This document shows positions 8,043 through 17,173 of a stretch of 64,000 nt of DNA, in pieces. Position numbers and translations under genes: made by a program. The number at the start of each line of letters is the position of its first letter. Within the stretch, counting starts at the first letter, position 1. The stretch is from Murimonas intestini (GTDB taxonomy: Bacteria; Bacillota; Clostridia; Lachnospirales; Lachnospiraceae). The stretch spans positions 62,001 through 126,000 of the forward strand of contig QGGY01000009.1 in NCBI GenBank assembly GCA_003148945.1. The letters run 5' to 3'. The notes beneath the pieces were generated by a model. It worked only from the letters and a program-made list of their open reading frames with translations. It did no database searches and was not told the origin of the DNA.

Positions 8043-9548
8043 ATGAAAGGAAAGAAAGTAGTATCTTATTTTATGGCAGCGGTTTTGATGACAGGGATAT
8101 GCGGCAGTGTGCCGGCAGCTGAGGTACATGCAGAGGGAGATTATGAAAAAGTGGTATATGCTTTTCCGTCCTTTAATAACATCCCCACAGAAGAGAGCAT
8201 AGCTTCTGTGGAAGAAGCCATCAATGAGATCACCAGGGAGAAAATAAATGTGGAAGTGGACCTGATGCCTCTGAACATTGCAGAATATACCCAGCAGGTG
8301 ACTCTGGCACTGCAGGGCGGGGAAGCGGTGGACTGCTTCATGTCCCTGGGAGACTTTAACAACTGTGTTTCCACGGGAATGGCGGCAGATATTACAGATC
8401 TTGTGGATACATATGCACCGGAGACACGTGATCTTATCGGGGAGGAATGGATGAAGACGACCACAAAGGAGGGGGCTGTCTACGGTTTTCCTACATACAA
8501 GCCTGTAGCTCTTACGCCAATGGTGGTTTACAAGCAGAAATATGTAGATGAACTGGGGATTGACATGTCAAAGGTGAATTCGATAGAAGACCTGACAGAT
8601 GTCCTGAGAAAAGTGAAAGAAGCTTATCCTGACATTACGCCGCTTGTACCTGTCAATTCTGGAGAGACAGGGATCATGCAGGCAGCAGGGGATGTGGATT
8701 TTCTGTCAGATGACTATACTTCACCCAAGGGTGTGCTCATGGGCGAAAGCACAGAGGTAGTGGATTTCTATTCAACAGACAGGTTTAAAGAACTCTGCAG
8801 CCTTACAAGGACATGGTACAATGAAGGGCTGATCATGAAAGATGCGGCAACTACTACGGCGGCAGCAGCCGAATTGATGTCAGCAGATAATTCCTTCTGT
8901 TATGTGGCGGCTTACAGCTATCCCGAAGCAGATACTGCCGCTTCCCTGGAAGCCCAGTGCGGAAACTTTGAATTAGGCGCCAAGATTATTGGTGAGGCAT
9001 ATCTGGATACTTCTTCTGTCAATGCCCTTACATGGATGATCTCTTCAACAAGCAAGGTGCCTGAAGCAGCCCTTAAGTTCCTGAATCTTACATTTACTGA
9101 TAAAGAGGTAGTAAATCTTATTATTTACGGTATAGAAGGCAGGGACTATGTAAAAGACGCAGAAGATTTTGTCAGCTATCCGGAAGGACAGGATGCGTCA
9201 ACAGTTCCTTATACTGCACAGTTAAGCTGCGGCGTGCTGGGTAATTTCTTCATCATGTATCCTATGGCAGGCACGAATAAAGAGTCACTTGACTGGGAGC
9301 TTGAGCAGAACAAAGCTGCAAAGACTTCTAACGCCATGGGTTTCAGCTTTAACTCCAGCAGTGTGAAGACAGAATATACAGCTGTGGCAAATGTGGTATC
9401 CCAGTATCTGCCGGGCCTTCAGTGCGGCAGTGTAGATCCTGAGACAGAACTGCCTAAATTTATTGATGCCTTAAACAGCGCAGGAATGGGTTCTATTGTA
9501 TCTGCAAAGCAGGAGCAGCTGGATACATGGATGGCGGAGAATAAATAA
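8043..9548 (+). CDS. Carbohydrate ABC transporter solute-binding protein, locus A
   Basis: 501-residue extracellular binding protein of the type-1 carbohydrate-binding superfamily. A signal peptide ends near AEVHAEG. The only early Cys (TGIC) lacks a proper lipobox, so how it is tethered is unclear. The C-terminal segment (GSVDPETELPKFIDALNSAG...LDTWMAENK) looks like the DUF3502 tail of LipO/YtcQ-type binding proteins, which typically serve oligosaccharides. GGAGCG precedes the ATG. The first gene of a binding protein-permease-permease set, it determines substrate specificity; the ligand is unknown. Confidence 0.88.
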   Translation: MKGKKVVSYFMAAVLMTGICGSVPAAEVHAEGDYEKVVYAFPSFNNIPTEESIASVEEAINEITREKINVEVDLMPLNIAEYTQQVTLALQGGEAVDCFMSLGDFNNCVSTGMAADITDLVDTYAPETRDLIGEEWMKTTTKEGAVYGFPTYKPVALTPMVVYKQKYVDELGIDMSKVNSIEDLTDVLRKVKEAYPDITPLVPVNSGETGIMQAAGDVDFLSDDYTSPKGVLMGESTEVVDFYSTDRFKELCSLTRTWYNEGLIMKDAATTTAAAAELMSADNSFCYVAAYSYPEADTAASLEAQCGNFELGAKIIGEAYLDTSSVNALTWMISSTSKVPEAALKFLNLTFTDKEVVNLIIYGIEGRDYVKDAEDFVSYPEGQDASTVPYTAQLSCGVLGNFFIMYPMAGTNKESLDWELEQNKAAKTSNAMGFSFNSSSVKTEYTAVANVVSQYLPGLQCGSVDPETELPKFIDALNSAGMGSIVSAKQEQLDTWMAENK

Positions 9549-9571
9549 GCGGCAGGCGATTGGAGGAAATT

Positions 9572-10504
9572 ATGGTAAAAGCAGCTGCAAAGCAAAAGAA
9601 GCAGAGCTTCAGAAAGTCAGTCCCTCTGCTGGTGATAGCTCTTCCGGCAATACTGTATATCCTGGTGAATAATTATCTGCCTATGTTTGGCGTATTTCTG
9701 GCCTTCAAGGATTATAATTTTTTCAAAGGGATCTTCGGAAGCGACTGGTGCGGACTGGACAACTTTAAATTTCTGTTTGCCACTGAGAATGCGTGGATCA
9801 TGACGAGAAACACAATTCTCTATAACCTGGCATTTATCGTCATCGGCACAGTCTTTGCCATTGCGGTTGCTATCCTCATGAATGAGGTGGGCAAGCTTTT
9901 CAGGGCGAAATTCTTTCAGTCCGCCCTGCTGCTGCCCAACCTCCTCTCATGGGTGGTGATCGCCTACATAGGATATGCTTTTTTAAATCCGGAAACAGGA
10001 TTTATCAATAACACTGTCCTGAGCAGCCTGGGCAAAGAGGGTGTGGCCTGGTATACAGAAAGCTCCAAATGGCCGTTCATACTGATCCTTGTCTATCTGT
10101 GGAAAAACATGGGCTACAGCTCGATCATTTATATGGCCAGCATAGCCGGGATTGACAAAGGTATATTTGAGGCGGCCAGGCTGGACGGGGCGTCAAAGCT
10201 GCGCCAGATTTTCAGTATTACAGTGCCGTTGCTGAAACCTACAGTCATCATGCTTACTCTTATGTCAGTGGGCAGGATATTCTTCTCGGATTTTGGGCTG
10301 TTCTACCAGGTGCCGATGAACTCAGGAGCTTTATACAGCACGACACAGACAATAGACACATATGTATACCGGGGGCTTATGGAATTAAATGATGTGGGAA
10401 TGTCCGCGGCAGCGGCTCTGTACCAGTCTGTTGTAGGATTCATAGTAGTTGTGGCGGCAAACGCAGTTGTCCGGAAGGTTGATTCCGAAAATGCATTGTT
10501 CTAG
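9572..10504 (+). CDS. ABC sugar permease (LplB/YtcP-like, first subunit)
   Basis: 310-residue inner membrane subunit with about six hydrophobic segments and the MalF-type EAA loop EAARLDGASKLRQIFSITVP that docks the ATPase. The start at 9572 is favoured because the GGAGG ribosome site (9562-9566) lies within the short extension that a TTG start at 9560 would give. It follows the binding-protein gene by 23 nt and pairs with the next permease. No ATPase gene is in the operon, so a shared MsmK-like ATPase must energise it. Confidence 0.9.
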   Translation: MVKAAAKQKKQSFRKSVPLLVIALPAILYILVNNYLPMFGVFLAFKDYNFFKGIFGSDWCGLDNFKFLFATENAWIMTRNTILYNLAFIVIGTVFAIAVAILMNEVGKLFRAKFFQSALLLPNLLSWVVIAYIGYAFLNPETGFINNTVLSSLGKEGVAWYTESSKWPFILILVYLWKNMGYSSIIYMASIAGIDKGIFEAARLDGASKLRQIFSITVPLLKPTVIMLTLMSVGRIFFSDFGLFYQVPMNSGALYSTTQTIDTYVYRGLMELNDVGMSAAAALYQSVVGFIVVVAANAVVRKVDSENALF

Positions 10505-10513
10505 GAGGCAGAT

Positions 10514-11410
10514 ATGATAAAAAAAATGACAGATGAAAAAAGGTTTCGCATCATTGCATCAATCATACTGGCAGTACTGGCCTTTCTGGTTCTTATGCCG
10601 ATTGTGCTGATCGTGATCGCTTCCTTTACTGATGAACATACCCTGATCGCGGAGGGCTATTCGTATCTGCCCGGGAAGCTGAGCCTGGACGCCTATTACT
10701 ATATGCTGAAGCAGGGAGCTATGATTGCCAGAGCATACGGGGTCTCTATCTTTGTTACAGTCGGCGGAACCTGCATCAGCGTGCTCCTCACCACTATGCT
10801 GGCATATCCCATGTCCAGAAAAAACTTCCGCTACAGGAACCAGCTGTCTTTCTTTGTATTTTTTACAATGCTTTTTAACGGAGGCGTGGTTTCTTCTTAT
10901 ATTATGTGGAGCAATATTTTCCACATCAAGAATACGATATGGGCATTAATGCTCCCCAATTATGTAGTGACAGCTTTTAATGTATTTCTGGTCAGAAATT
11001 ATTTTACAAACAGTGTGCCAGATTCCCTGATTGAATCGGCAAAGATTGACGGGGCTTCTGAGCTGACTATATTCAGGAAGATCATGCTTCCTCTTGCGGT
11101 TCCCACTGTAGCCACAATAAGCTTATTTACCGCACTCTGCTACTGGAATGACTGGACAAACGGTTTATATTACATAACAGATTCTAAATTTTACGGTATC
11201 CAGAATCTGCTGATCAAGATCATGAATAATATACAATTCCTGAAATCCAGCAGCAATGCAGCCATGCTGGGCACAAATGCGGTAGAACTGCCGGGCACGG
11301 CGGTCAGGATGGCCCTGGCTGTGATAGGAATACTTCCGATTCTGATCATCTATCCGTTTGTGCAGAAGTATTTTATAAAGGGAGTAGTTGTCGGAGCAGT
11401 AAAAGGATAA
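10514..11410 (+). CDS. ABC sugar permease (YtcP-like, second subunit)
   Basis: 298-residue MalG-type permease with about six membrane segments and the EAA loop ESAKIDGASELTIFRKIMLP. It ends with the VVGAVKG tail typical of this subfamily. Spacing to the previous permease is 9 nt, with AGGAGGCAG before the start. Together with the 9572-10504 protein it forms the heterodimeric channel for the locus A substrate. Confidence 0.9.
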   Translation: MIKKMTDEKRFRIIASIILAVLAFLVLMPIVLIVIASFTDEHTLIAEGYSYLPGKLSLDAYYYMLKQGAMIARAYGVSIFVTVGGTCISVLLTTMLAYPMSRKNFRYRNQLSFFVFFTMLFNGGVVSSYIMWSNIFHIKNTIWALMLPNYVVTAFNVFLVRNYFTNSVPDSLIESAKIDGASELTIFRKIMLPLAVPTVATISLFTALCYWNDWTNGLYYITDSKFYGIQNLLIKIMNNIQFLKSSSNAAMLGTNAVELPGTAVRMALAVIGILPILIIYPFVQKYFIKGVVVGAVKG

Positions 11411-11433
11411 TTAATCTGGAGGAAAAAAATAAT

Positions 11434-12267
11434 ATGAAAGTAAGAGAAGTGATTGAAAGAGTCATAGAAAAGACAGGCCTTACTCCTATTCCGCATGAGA
11501 AGACCTGCGACCATCTGATGATTGGGGATGGGGAGATGGAGGTCACAAAAGTGGCTTCTACATTCATGGCTACTGTGGATGTGATCAAAGAGGCAATAGA
11601 GGCGGGGGCAAATATGATCATAACTCATGAGCCTACCTGGTTTACAGGAAAAGATGATACAGGCTGGGTGGAAGAGGATGAGATCTATCTGGAAAAGAGA
11701 AAACTCATCGAAGAAAATCACATAGCGATCTGGCGTTTCCATGACCACATGCACATGTGCAGTGAGGACGGCATCTACCGGGGCTTTGAGAAGGAGACAG
11801 GATGGGGACAATACCGTATCCCGTATCAGGGAGTGGATGATCCTTTATGTAAATTCGGAGGCTGCTACGAAATACCGCCCGCCTCTTTAAGAGAGCTGTG
11901 TGAGTTCTTTAAGGAAAAAATGGAGATGGACGTGATTCAGATAATCGGAGATCCGGAAATGGCAGTGAGGCGTATCGGCGTCCTGGTGGGCGGCGGAAGT
12001 CTGGGGCTTGGCACAGAAGAGATGCCTATGATCCTTATGCGGCAGATGAACCTGGATCTGGTGATCTGCGGGGATATTACAGAGTGGACATTGCCTGCCT
12101 ACATCAGGGATGCCATGCAGCTGGGGTTCAATAAAGGAATGCTGGTGCTGGGACATGAGCGCAGCGAAGAGCCGGGCATGAAGTATCTGGGAGAGTGGCT
12201 GGAGCCGGCTCTGGATGGAACTAAAGTAGTATTTATCGATGCAAAGGAGCCTTTTGAGTATTTATAA
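11434..12267 (+). CDS. NIF3-like dinuclear metal protein
   Basis: 277-residue cytoplasmic protein of the NIF3/YqfO family, in which two metal ions are bound by conserved His and Glu/Asp residues. ITHEPTWF near residue 66 stands at the first metal-ligand position, and FHDHMHMC near residue 106 supplies more His. A VLVGGGSLG turn and a C-terminal VLGHERSEEPG carry the family's late ligands. NIF3 proteins usually sit near rRNA-modification or trmK genes. Here the gene is the fourth of a sugar-transport operon, 23 nt after the permease, so a hydrolase role on an imported compound is plausible but unproven. Confidence 0.8.
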   Translation: MKVREVIERVIEKTGLTPIPHEKTCDHLMIGDGEMEVTKVASTFMATVDVIKEAIEAGANMIITHEPTWFTGKDDTGWVEEDEIYLEKRKLIEENHIAIWRFHDHMHMCSEDGIYRGFEKETGWGQYRIPYQGVDDPLCKFGGCYEIPPASLRELCEFFKEKMEMDVIQIIGDPEMAVRRIGVLVGGGSLGLGTEEMPMILMRQMNLDLVICGDITEWTLPAYIRDAMQLGFNKGMLVLGHERSEEPGMKYLGEWLEPALDGTKVVFIDAKEPFEYL

Positions 12268-12291
12268 ACAAGGCAGCAGAAGGAGAAAAAA

Positions 12292-13092
12292 ATGGCATTA
12301 TTAAACATCACATTTCCGTCATGCAGTCTGAGAAGATCAGTGAGCATCAATGCCCTGATTCCAAATGAGATCAATTTTATGCCCGGTCAGGAGCCGGAGT
12401 ATAGGAAAGAGCCTTTTAGGACCTTATATATGCTGCATGGGTACTCAGGAGATGCCAATGATTATCTTGTCTTTTCGAATTTATTTGAATTGTGCAGGAT
12501 ATATGATCTGGCAATAATTTTTCCTTCAGGTGAGAATTCTTTTTATCTGGATGATGAAGATAAAAGCGAGCTGTACAGCAGGTATGTGGGCAGTGAGCTT
12601 GTAGAGTTTACCAGAAGCTTATTCCATCTTTCAGACAAGAGGGAGGATACTTATATCGGTGGTCTGTCTATGGGCGGCTATGGAGCTATGGTTAACGGAC
12701 TCAGATATGCGGACACTTTTTCAAAAATCATCAGCTTCTCAGGGGCATTTATTGAAATAACCCTGGCAGACGCCAGAGAGTACAAAGCGGATGAGGTATC
12801 AGACGAGAAATATCAGCGCAGGGTATACGGGGATCCACGAAAACTGCGGAAATCAGATAAGGACCCGCGCTGGTGCATGGAGATGCTGAGGGCGCAGGGA
12901 AAGCAGATACCTGATATCTACCAATGCTGCGGTAAGGATGATTTTCTGATCGAGCCTAACAGGCGGCTCCATGAATTTATGGAAGAGCAGAATATCCCCC
13001 ACAGGTATGAGGAAGGGGAAGGGACACATGACTGGGCATACTGGCAGAAACACCTGGAACCGGCGCTTGCCTGGCTGGGAGAGAAAGGGTGA
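12292..13092 (+). CDS. Esterase D/tributyrin esterase-like alpha/beta hydrolase
   Basis: 266 residues, no signal peptide, hence cytoplasmic. The oxyanion strand YMLHGYSGDANDYL is near residue 43; the nucleophile Ser is in GGLSMGGYGA near residue 125. An acid candidate lies in CGKDDFLIEP and the catalytic His in GTHDWAYW near the C-terminus. This matches the EstA/feruloyl-esterase-like family (PF00756) that removes acyl groups from sugars or small esters. As the last gene of locus A it probably deacylates an imported acylated saccharide. AGGAGAAAAAA precedes the ATG. Confidence 0.85.
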   Translation: MALLNITFPSCSLRRSVSINALIPNEINFMPGQEPEYRKEPFRTLYMLHGYSGDANDYLVFSNLFELCRIYDLAIIFPSGENSFYLDDEDKSELYSRYVGSELVEFTRSLFHLSDKREDTYIGGLSMGGYGAMVNGLRYADTFSKIISFSGAFIEITLADAREYKADEVSDEKYQRRVYGDPRKLRKSDKDPRWCMEMLRAQGKQIPDIYQCCGKDDFLIEPNRRLHEFMEEQNIPHRYEEGEGTHDWAYWQKHLEPALAWLGEKG

Positions 13093-13513
13093 GAAAAAGC
13101 CCTGCGCAGCCTGGTAACACATGAACAGTGACTAAAGAAGGGGCATTGCTTCAGCAGATAAATGTTCGCCAAGTCTTCAAATCCTCTTACAAGATATTTG
13201 TACAAGTTGGGCACCATTTGCGGCACCACAAACTTTCTTTTCCAGCCGGTACACATGGAACGATAGAAGCCCATTTTGGAGGTTGCTCGTATAGTCGCCC
13301 TCAGTATTTCCTAACCTCAAAAACAGGATCATACGCTCCATTCCGGATGGTCTAGTCGTCAGAATTGAGGGTGTGTACCCACAACAAGCGTTTTGCATGA
13401 GTGTGTACACTCATACACTGCTTGCCACTATTGAAAACAACCAGATAGCGTGGTGCGCCTTATACCAAGAAGGCGCACTACGCAAAAGGCTCATAACAGG
13501 AAGAATAGATGTT
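13093..13513. other. Gene-free segment, probable mobile-element debris
   Basis: No convincing gene in 421 nt. Features seen: a perfect 18-nt palindrome ATGAGTGTGTACACTCAT (13397-13414), a hairpin GTGCGCCTT/AAGGCGCAC near 13453-13478, and a GGGCACCA...GGCACC motif at 13209 that partly recurs at 14317. On the minus strand a short frame ends in GAQLVQISCKRI, resembling the frayed end of an integrase reading frame, but this is too weak to call. Confidence 0.35.
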
Positions 13514-13963
13514 TTATAGGGTTATACCAAGCTCCAATTCATCATCGTCACTTCTACCGGTTTCCATAAATCCAAGTTGGCGATATAGACCATATGCTAT
13601 TGTGTTTTCAGGATTGCAAGTAATGAAAACGGTCTGTGATTGTCCAAAAGGTTTCGAAGAAATATAACGGAGAACCTCTTTCAACGCACCTTTGCCATAC
13701 CCATTTCCTTGAAACTCTTTATCTATCATCATGTGCCAAATATTATACACTTCTTCATCATAATCATAGATAACCATGACATATCCAACCATTTTATCTT
13801 CCACATATATACCAAATGGCGTACACTGGCTATAATATACATATGCTTGTGCCAGACTACGAATGGGATTTGAAACATATTTTTCTTGTCCTACCGCCAA
13901 TTTCAAGTTGAAACAATCAATGAAATTTGACTCATCAATTCTCTTTAATACAATATTATTCAT
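13514..13963 (-). CDS. GNAT acetyltransferase, BltD-like
   Basis: 149-residue single-domain GNAT protein. The acetyl-CoA loop is in EFQGNGYGKGALKEVL (Q/RxxGxG/A pattern), and the late NTIAYGLYRQLGF motif is typical of the family. Overall length and the MVGYVMVIYDYDEEVYNIWHMMID stretch resemble spermine/spermidine acetyltransferases of the BltD/PaiA type; the substrate is inferred only. The gene is visibly more A/T-rich than its neighbours, stands alone on the minus strand, and is flanked by palindromes, so recent acquisition is likely. Confidence 0.82.
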   Translation of the reverse strand: MNNIVLKRIDESNFIDCFNLKLAVGQEKYVSNPIRSLAQAYVYYSQCTPFGIYVEDKMVGYVMVIYDYDEEVYNIWHMMIDKEFQGNGYGKGALKEVLRYISSKPFGQSQTVFITCNPENTIAYGLYRQLGFMETGRSDDDELELGITL

Positions 13964-14506
13964 GATTTTCCTCCATCGCTTTGGAGGGCTAGTTCAAAGT
14001 TACCCTCCTGTTTGTATTGTTTCGGCTATTTTTAATCATCATAATGAACATCTCCTTTATAATTGTAGTATCTATTATAAACACAGAACCTCTGTGGGAT
14101 TATTTATTTGGTAGGCGCTTTTAATTTAAATTGCGGCGGCCATGAGGTCGCATCGCCAATTTCTATTCGCCATAGGCAAATAGAAATACCCTGTAGTACG
14201 CCTTTTCCGCCTAAGGCGTATTTACTCCGCTTTTTCCATTCTAATGATTCAGCGTGTATCTGTCAAATCAAGTCTTATATTGCTTTAGCAGTTCTTGCAA
14301 GACACCATTTTCTTTCGGGCACCAAATAGGGCACCTTTCTTCCATTCATCCCATAGTCCGTTTATCAAAAACCCAGTAACCATGCGTATCCATGCGTTCA
14401 CCTCCATGCTTAAAAACGCTGCAGTTTATAAAGATAAGAATTATCCCGGCTTTATCTTTTTGGATATAAGAATTATATCACATTATTATTGACAAATATA
14501 AAAGAT
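13964..14506. other. Gene-free segment with hairpins
   Basis: No gene supported. It contains a hairpin TTTCTATTCGCC/GGCAAATAGAAA (14160-14186), a CGCCTT...AAGGCG repeat just after it, and a GGGCACC motif at 14317 matching one at 13209. Read on the minus strand, GGAGGTGAACGCATGG near 14400 looks like a ribosome site with start, but the frame closes after about 13 codons. An additional TTGACA lies at 14489-14494. Consistent with decayed insert DNA. Confidence 0.35.
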
Positions 14507-14535
14507 TTGACAAACGCAACTGTAACATGTATAAT
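14507..14535 (+). promoter_or_regulatory. Consensus sigma-A promoter of the pentose phosphate operon
   Basis: TTGACA (14507-14512), 17-nt spacer, TATAAT (14530-14535): perfect at both hexamers. It should start transcription near 14542, leaving a leader of about 220 nt before the lactonase start codon. Confidence 0.75.
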
Positions 14536-14542
14536 TACAGTT
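14518..14542. promoter_or_regulatory. Palindromic operator over the -10 box
   Basis: AACTGTAA, 9-nt centre, TTACAGTT: perfect 8-base arms overlapping the -10 hexamer of the preceding promoter. Symmetry and placement fit a repressor, perhaps GntR type; no cognate regulator is adjacent. Confidence 0.5.
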
Positions 14543-14763
14543 ATAAGTGTTAACGGCTTTGAATCACAGAAAGGCGGGATGCGGATGGAACTGGCTCAAT
14601 GGCTTATTATCTGATACAGGAGGCAGGCCCTTTAGTGAAGGCAGGTATGCGCCTTCAGGCAGTAGTGACATCAAGGGCGGAGGAGCGCTTCTGCGGGAAA
14701 AGACCATTGCCAGAGGTGTCCGCGAGATCACAAATCAAGACAGAAAGAAAGGCGGAATGTATT

Positions 14764-15765
14764 ATGTATAACAGTAAGATTTATTCGCACGGTTATATAG
14801 GAACGTATCATTCGGAAGAAAGCAGAGGAGTCTATCATTTTACCTTTAATGAAAAGAACGGGCAGATGACAGAGCCTGAGCTGTTTTATGAAACAGAGAA
14901 TGCCAAATGGGTAACTAAAAACGGCGGCTTGCTTGTTTTTTCCATGAGAAAGGAAGGGCACGCCGGCACCTGTTTTTTGAGACTCAGGGATGGAAAGGCT
15001 GATTATGCTTATGAAATCCTTGAAGAGAGGACAGCACCCTGCTACATCCTGCAGGAGGGGGAATTCGTCTGTACAGCTAATTACCATGAGGGTACAGTTA
15101 TGGTCTACTCTGTTAAAGATAAAAAACCGGATATTGTCGCAAGGATTGAAAATGGGGAAGAGGCAGGATGCCATCAGATCCTCATCCATGGGCAGGATAT
15201 GATGGTGCCCTGTCTGGAACAGGATAAGATCAGGATGTTTGATATGGATAATGGATTTGCCCTGTCAGGAGAAATCATGTTTCCTGAAGGCAGCGGACCA
15301 AGGCATGGGGTATTCAACAGGGAACATACAAAGTTATTCGTGGTGAGTGAACGGAGCAATGAACTGTTCATATTTAAGGTACGGGGCAGAGAATTCAGTC
15401 TGGAGCAGATTCTTCCGATATATCTGGACGGAGGCAAAACAGCTGCCGCGGCGGCCATACGTCTCACCAGTGATGAGAGGTTCCTGTATATATCTGTACG
15501 GGGGCAGGATATCCTGACAGTGGCTGACGTGAGAGGAAGCAGGGCAAAGGTCATACAGCATGTACCCTGCGGAGGCGTGCATCCCCGCGATCTTATCCTG
15601 AGCCGGGAGGAAGGCTTTCTCCTTGCTGCAAACAGGTTCGGGGGTGGAATTGTCAGCATGGAACGGGACAGGGAGAGCGGACTGATCGGAGAAATCAGAA
15701 GCCGGATCCACATACAGGAGGGAGTGTCAGTGCTGTTGGAAGAACAGGAGGGATCGTATGTATAG
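14764..15765 (+). CDS. pgl: 6-phosphogluconolactonase-like beta-propeller (lactonase family)
   Basis: 333 residues. This is the YbhE-type seven-bladed propeller lactonase: N-terminal YIGTYHSEESRGVYHFTF, central GSGPRHGVFN, late SVRGQDILTV and GGVHPRDLILS are family landmarks. It hydrolyses 6-phosphoglucono-lactone to 6-phosphogluconate in the cytoplasm. The reading frame is open from 14599, but the start at 14764 is preferred: AAGGCGG lies just upstream and the family begins at this point. It overlaps gnd by 8 nt and is the first gene of a three-gene oxidative pentose phosphate operon, which strongly supports the assignment. Confidence 0.85.
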   Translation: MYNSKIYSHGYIGTYHSEESRGVYHFTFNEKNGQMTEPELFYETENAKWVTKNGGLLVFSMRKEGHAGTCFLRLRDGKADYAYEILEERTAPCYILQEGEFVCTANYHEGTVMVYSVKDKKPDIVARIENGEEAGCHQILIHGQDMMVPCLEQDKIRMFDMDNGFALSGEIMFPEGSGPRHGVFNREHTKLFVVSERSNELFIFKVRGREFSLEQILPIYLDGGKTAAAAAIRLTSDERFLYISVRGQDILTVADVRGSRAKVIQHVPCGGVHPRDLILSREEGFLLAANRFGGGIVSMERDRESGLIGEIRSRIHIQEGVSVLLEEQEGSYV

Positions 15766-17173
15766 AACAGAAATAGGAGTGATAGGCCTGGCAGTCATGG
15801 GAAGAAGCCTTGCACTTAACATGGCGGACCATGGGTTTAAGGTGGGAGGGTATAACAGGAGCAGGGAAGTGACTGAAAATCTCATAAAGGAGTATCCGCA
15901 TGAGAATTTTTTCCCCTTTTATGATATGAGGGAGCTTGTGGAGTCACAGGAAAGGCCGAGAAAATTTTTGATCATGGTAAAAGCGGGGAGACCTGTGGAC
16001 ATGGTGATAGAGCAGCTTGTTCCGTTTCTGGATGAAGGAGATATGATACTGGACGGGGGCAATTCTTTCTTTGAGGACACAAGGAGGCGTGAAAAGAGCC
16101 TGAGGGAAAAGGGTATATATTACTTCGGGACAGGAGTGTCAGGAGGGGAGAGAGGGGCGCGCTTCGGCCCGTCAATTATGCCCGGCGGTGACAGAGAGGC
16201 ATATGAGCATATAGCTCCCGTGCTGGAGGCTATAGCAGCGAAAGCCCAGGGGGAGCCTTGCTGTGCCTATATGGGGCCTGATGGGGCAGGACATTATGTA
16301 AAGATGGTGCATAATGGGATAGAATACGCGGATATGCAGCTGATTGCGGAAGCTTACCTCCTTCTCAAATATGCGGGAGGATTTACAAATGAAGAACTGG
16401 CGGACACATTTTCTGCCTGGAATGAAGGAAAACTGAAAAGCTATCTGATAGGGATTACCGCAGATATATTCAGAGAGAAGGATGATTTTGAAAATGGGGA
16501 GCTGATAGACTATATTCTGGACAGTGCAGGCCAGAAAGGGACAGGACGCTGGACTAGCCTGGAGTCTCTGAAGCAGGGAGTCAACGTATCCATGATCACG
16601 GCTGCCTGCAATGCCAGGATCATGTCAAACCAGATACAGCAGAGGAAAATGGCGTCAGAGCTTATAAAAGGCCCTGAACGAAGCGGCATCCCGGATAAAA
16701 AGGCTTTTGGGGAAGCAGTACGGGAAGGACTGTATACAGCCAAGATAGCGGCATATGCACAGGGATTTTCACTGCTGTCACATGCCTCCGGTGAATATGG
16801 ATGGGATCTGGATTATGGCAGGATCGCCGCTATTTTCCGGGCAGGCTGTATCATACAGGCGGAATTTCTGGATGATATTACCAGGGCTTTCAGAAAGGAT
16901 AAAGAGCTTACAAACCTGATGACAGACTCTTTCTTCAGGAATGGAATCAATAATGGACATGAAAGCCTGAGAAGGATTTTAAGTACCGGGATCTTAAACG
17001 GGATACCGGTGCCGGCTATGAGCCAAGCTGCTGCATATATTGACGCTTTCAGGGGAGTCCCTGTGGGGGCCAGCCTGATACAGGCACAGCGGGACTGCTT
17101 TGGGGCACATACCTATGAGAGAACAGACAGGGAAGGTATCTTCCATCATGATTGGGGGCAGGGACATGTATAA
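15758..17173 (+). CDS. gnd: 6-phosphogluconate dehydrogenase, decarboxylating
   Basis: 471 residues, the usual length for the long-form enzyme. The Rossmann NADP loop is GVIGLAVMGRSLALNM with NRS after strand 2. GTGVSGGERGARFGPSIMPGG is the substrate-loop signature, and the catalytic Lys and His/Asn lie in KMVHNGIEY. The C-terminal helical domain is complete. It converts 6-phosphogluconate and NADP+ to ribulose 5-phosphate, CO2 and NADPH. Translation is coupled to both neighbours by overlaps of 8 nt, so the pathway enzymes are made together. Confidence 0.96.
   Translation: MYRTEIGVIGLAVMGRSLALNMADHGFKVGGYNRSREVTENLIKEYPHENFFPFYDMRELVESQERPRKFLIMVKAGRPVDMVIEQLVPFLDEGDMILDGGNSFFEDTRRREKSLREKGIYYFGTGVSGGERGARFGPSIMPGGDREAYEHIAPVLEAIAAKAQGEPCCAYMGPDGAGHYVKMVHNGIEYADMQLIAEAYLLLKYAGGFTNEELADTFSAWNEGKLKSYLIGITADIFREKDDFENGELIDYILDSAGQKGTGRWTSLESLKQGVNVSMITAACNARIMSNQIQQRKMASELIKGPERSGIPDKKAFGEAVREGLYTAKIAAYAQGFSLLSHASGEYGWDLDYGRIAAIFRAGCIIQAEFLDDITRAFRKDKELTNLMTDSFFRNGINNGHESLRRILSTGILNGIPVPAMSQAAAYIDAFRGVPVGASLIQAQRDCFGAHTYERTDREGIFHHDWGQGHV

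Noticed and set aside
13177-13410. Minus-strand frame ending GAQLVQISCKRI, considered as the end of a tyrosine integrase
   Set aside because: No catalytic Arg/His/Tyr motif can be seen; kept only as a hint within the gene-free segment.
14108-14492. Two short plus-strand frames in the palindrome-rich gap
   Set aside because: No ribosome sites and no recognisable protein features; composition follows the hairpins.
14599-14763. N-terminal extension of the lactonase
   Set aside because: Extra 55 residues look like read-through of leader sequence and are not family-like.
17100-17165. Longer zwf start
   Set aside because: Would overlap gnd by 74 nt and precedes the nucleotide-binding start by an unconserved extension; the ATG at 17166 has a better ribosome site.
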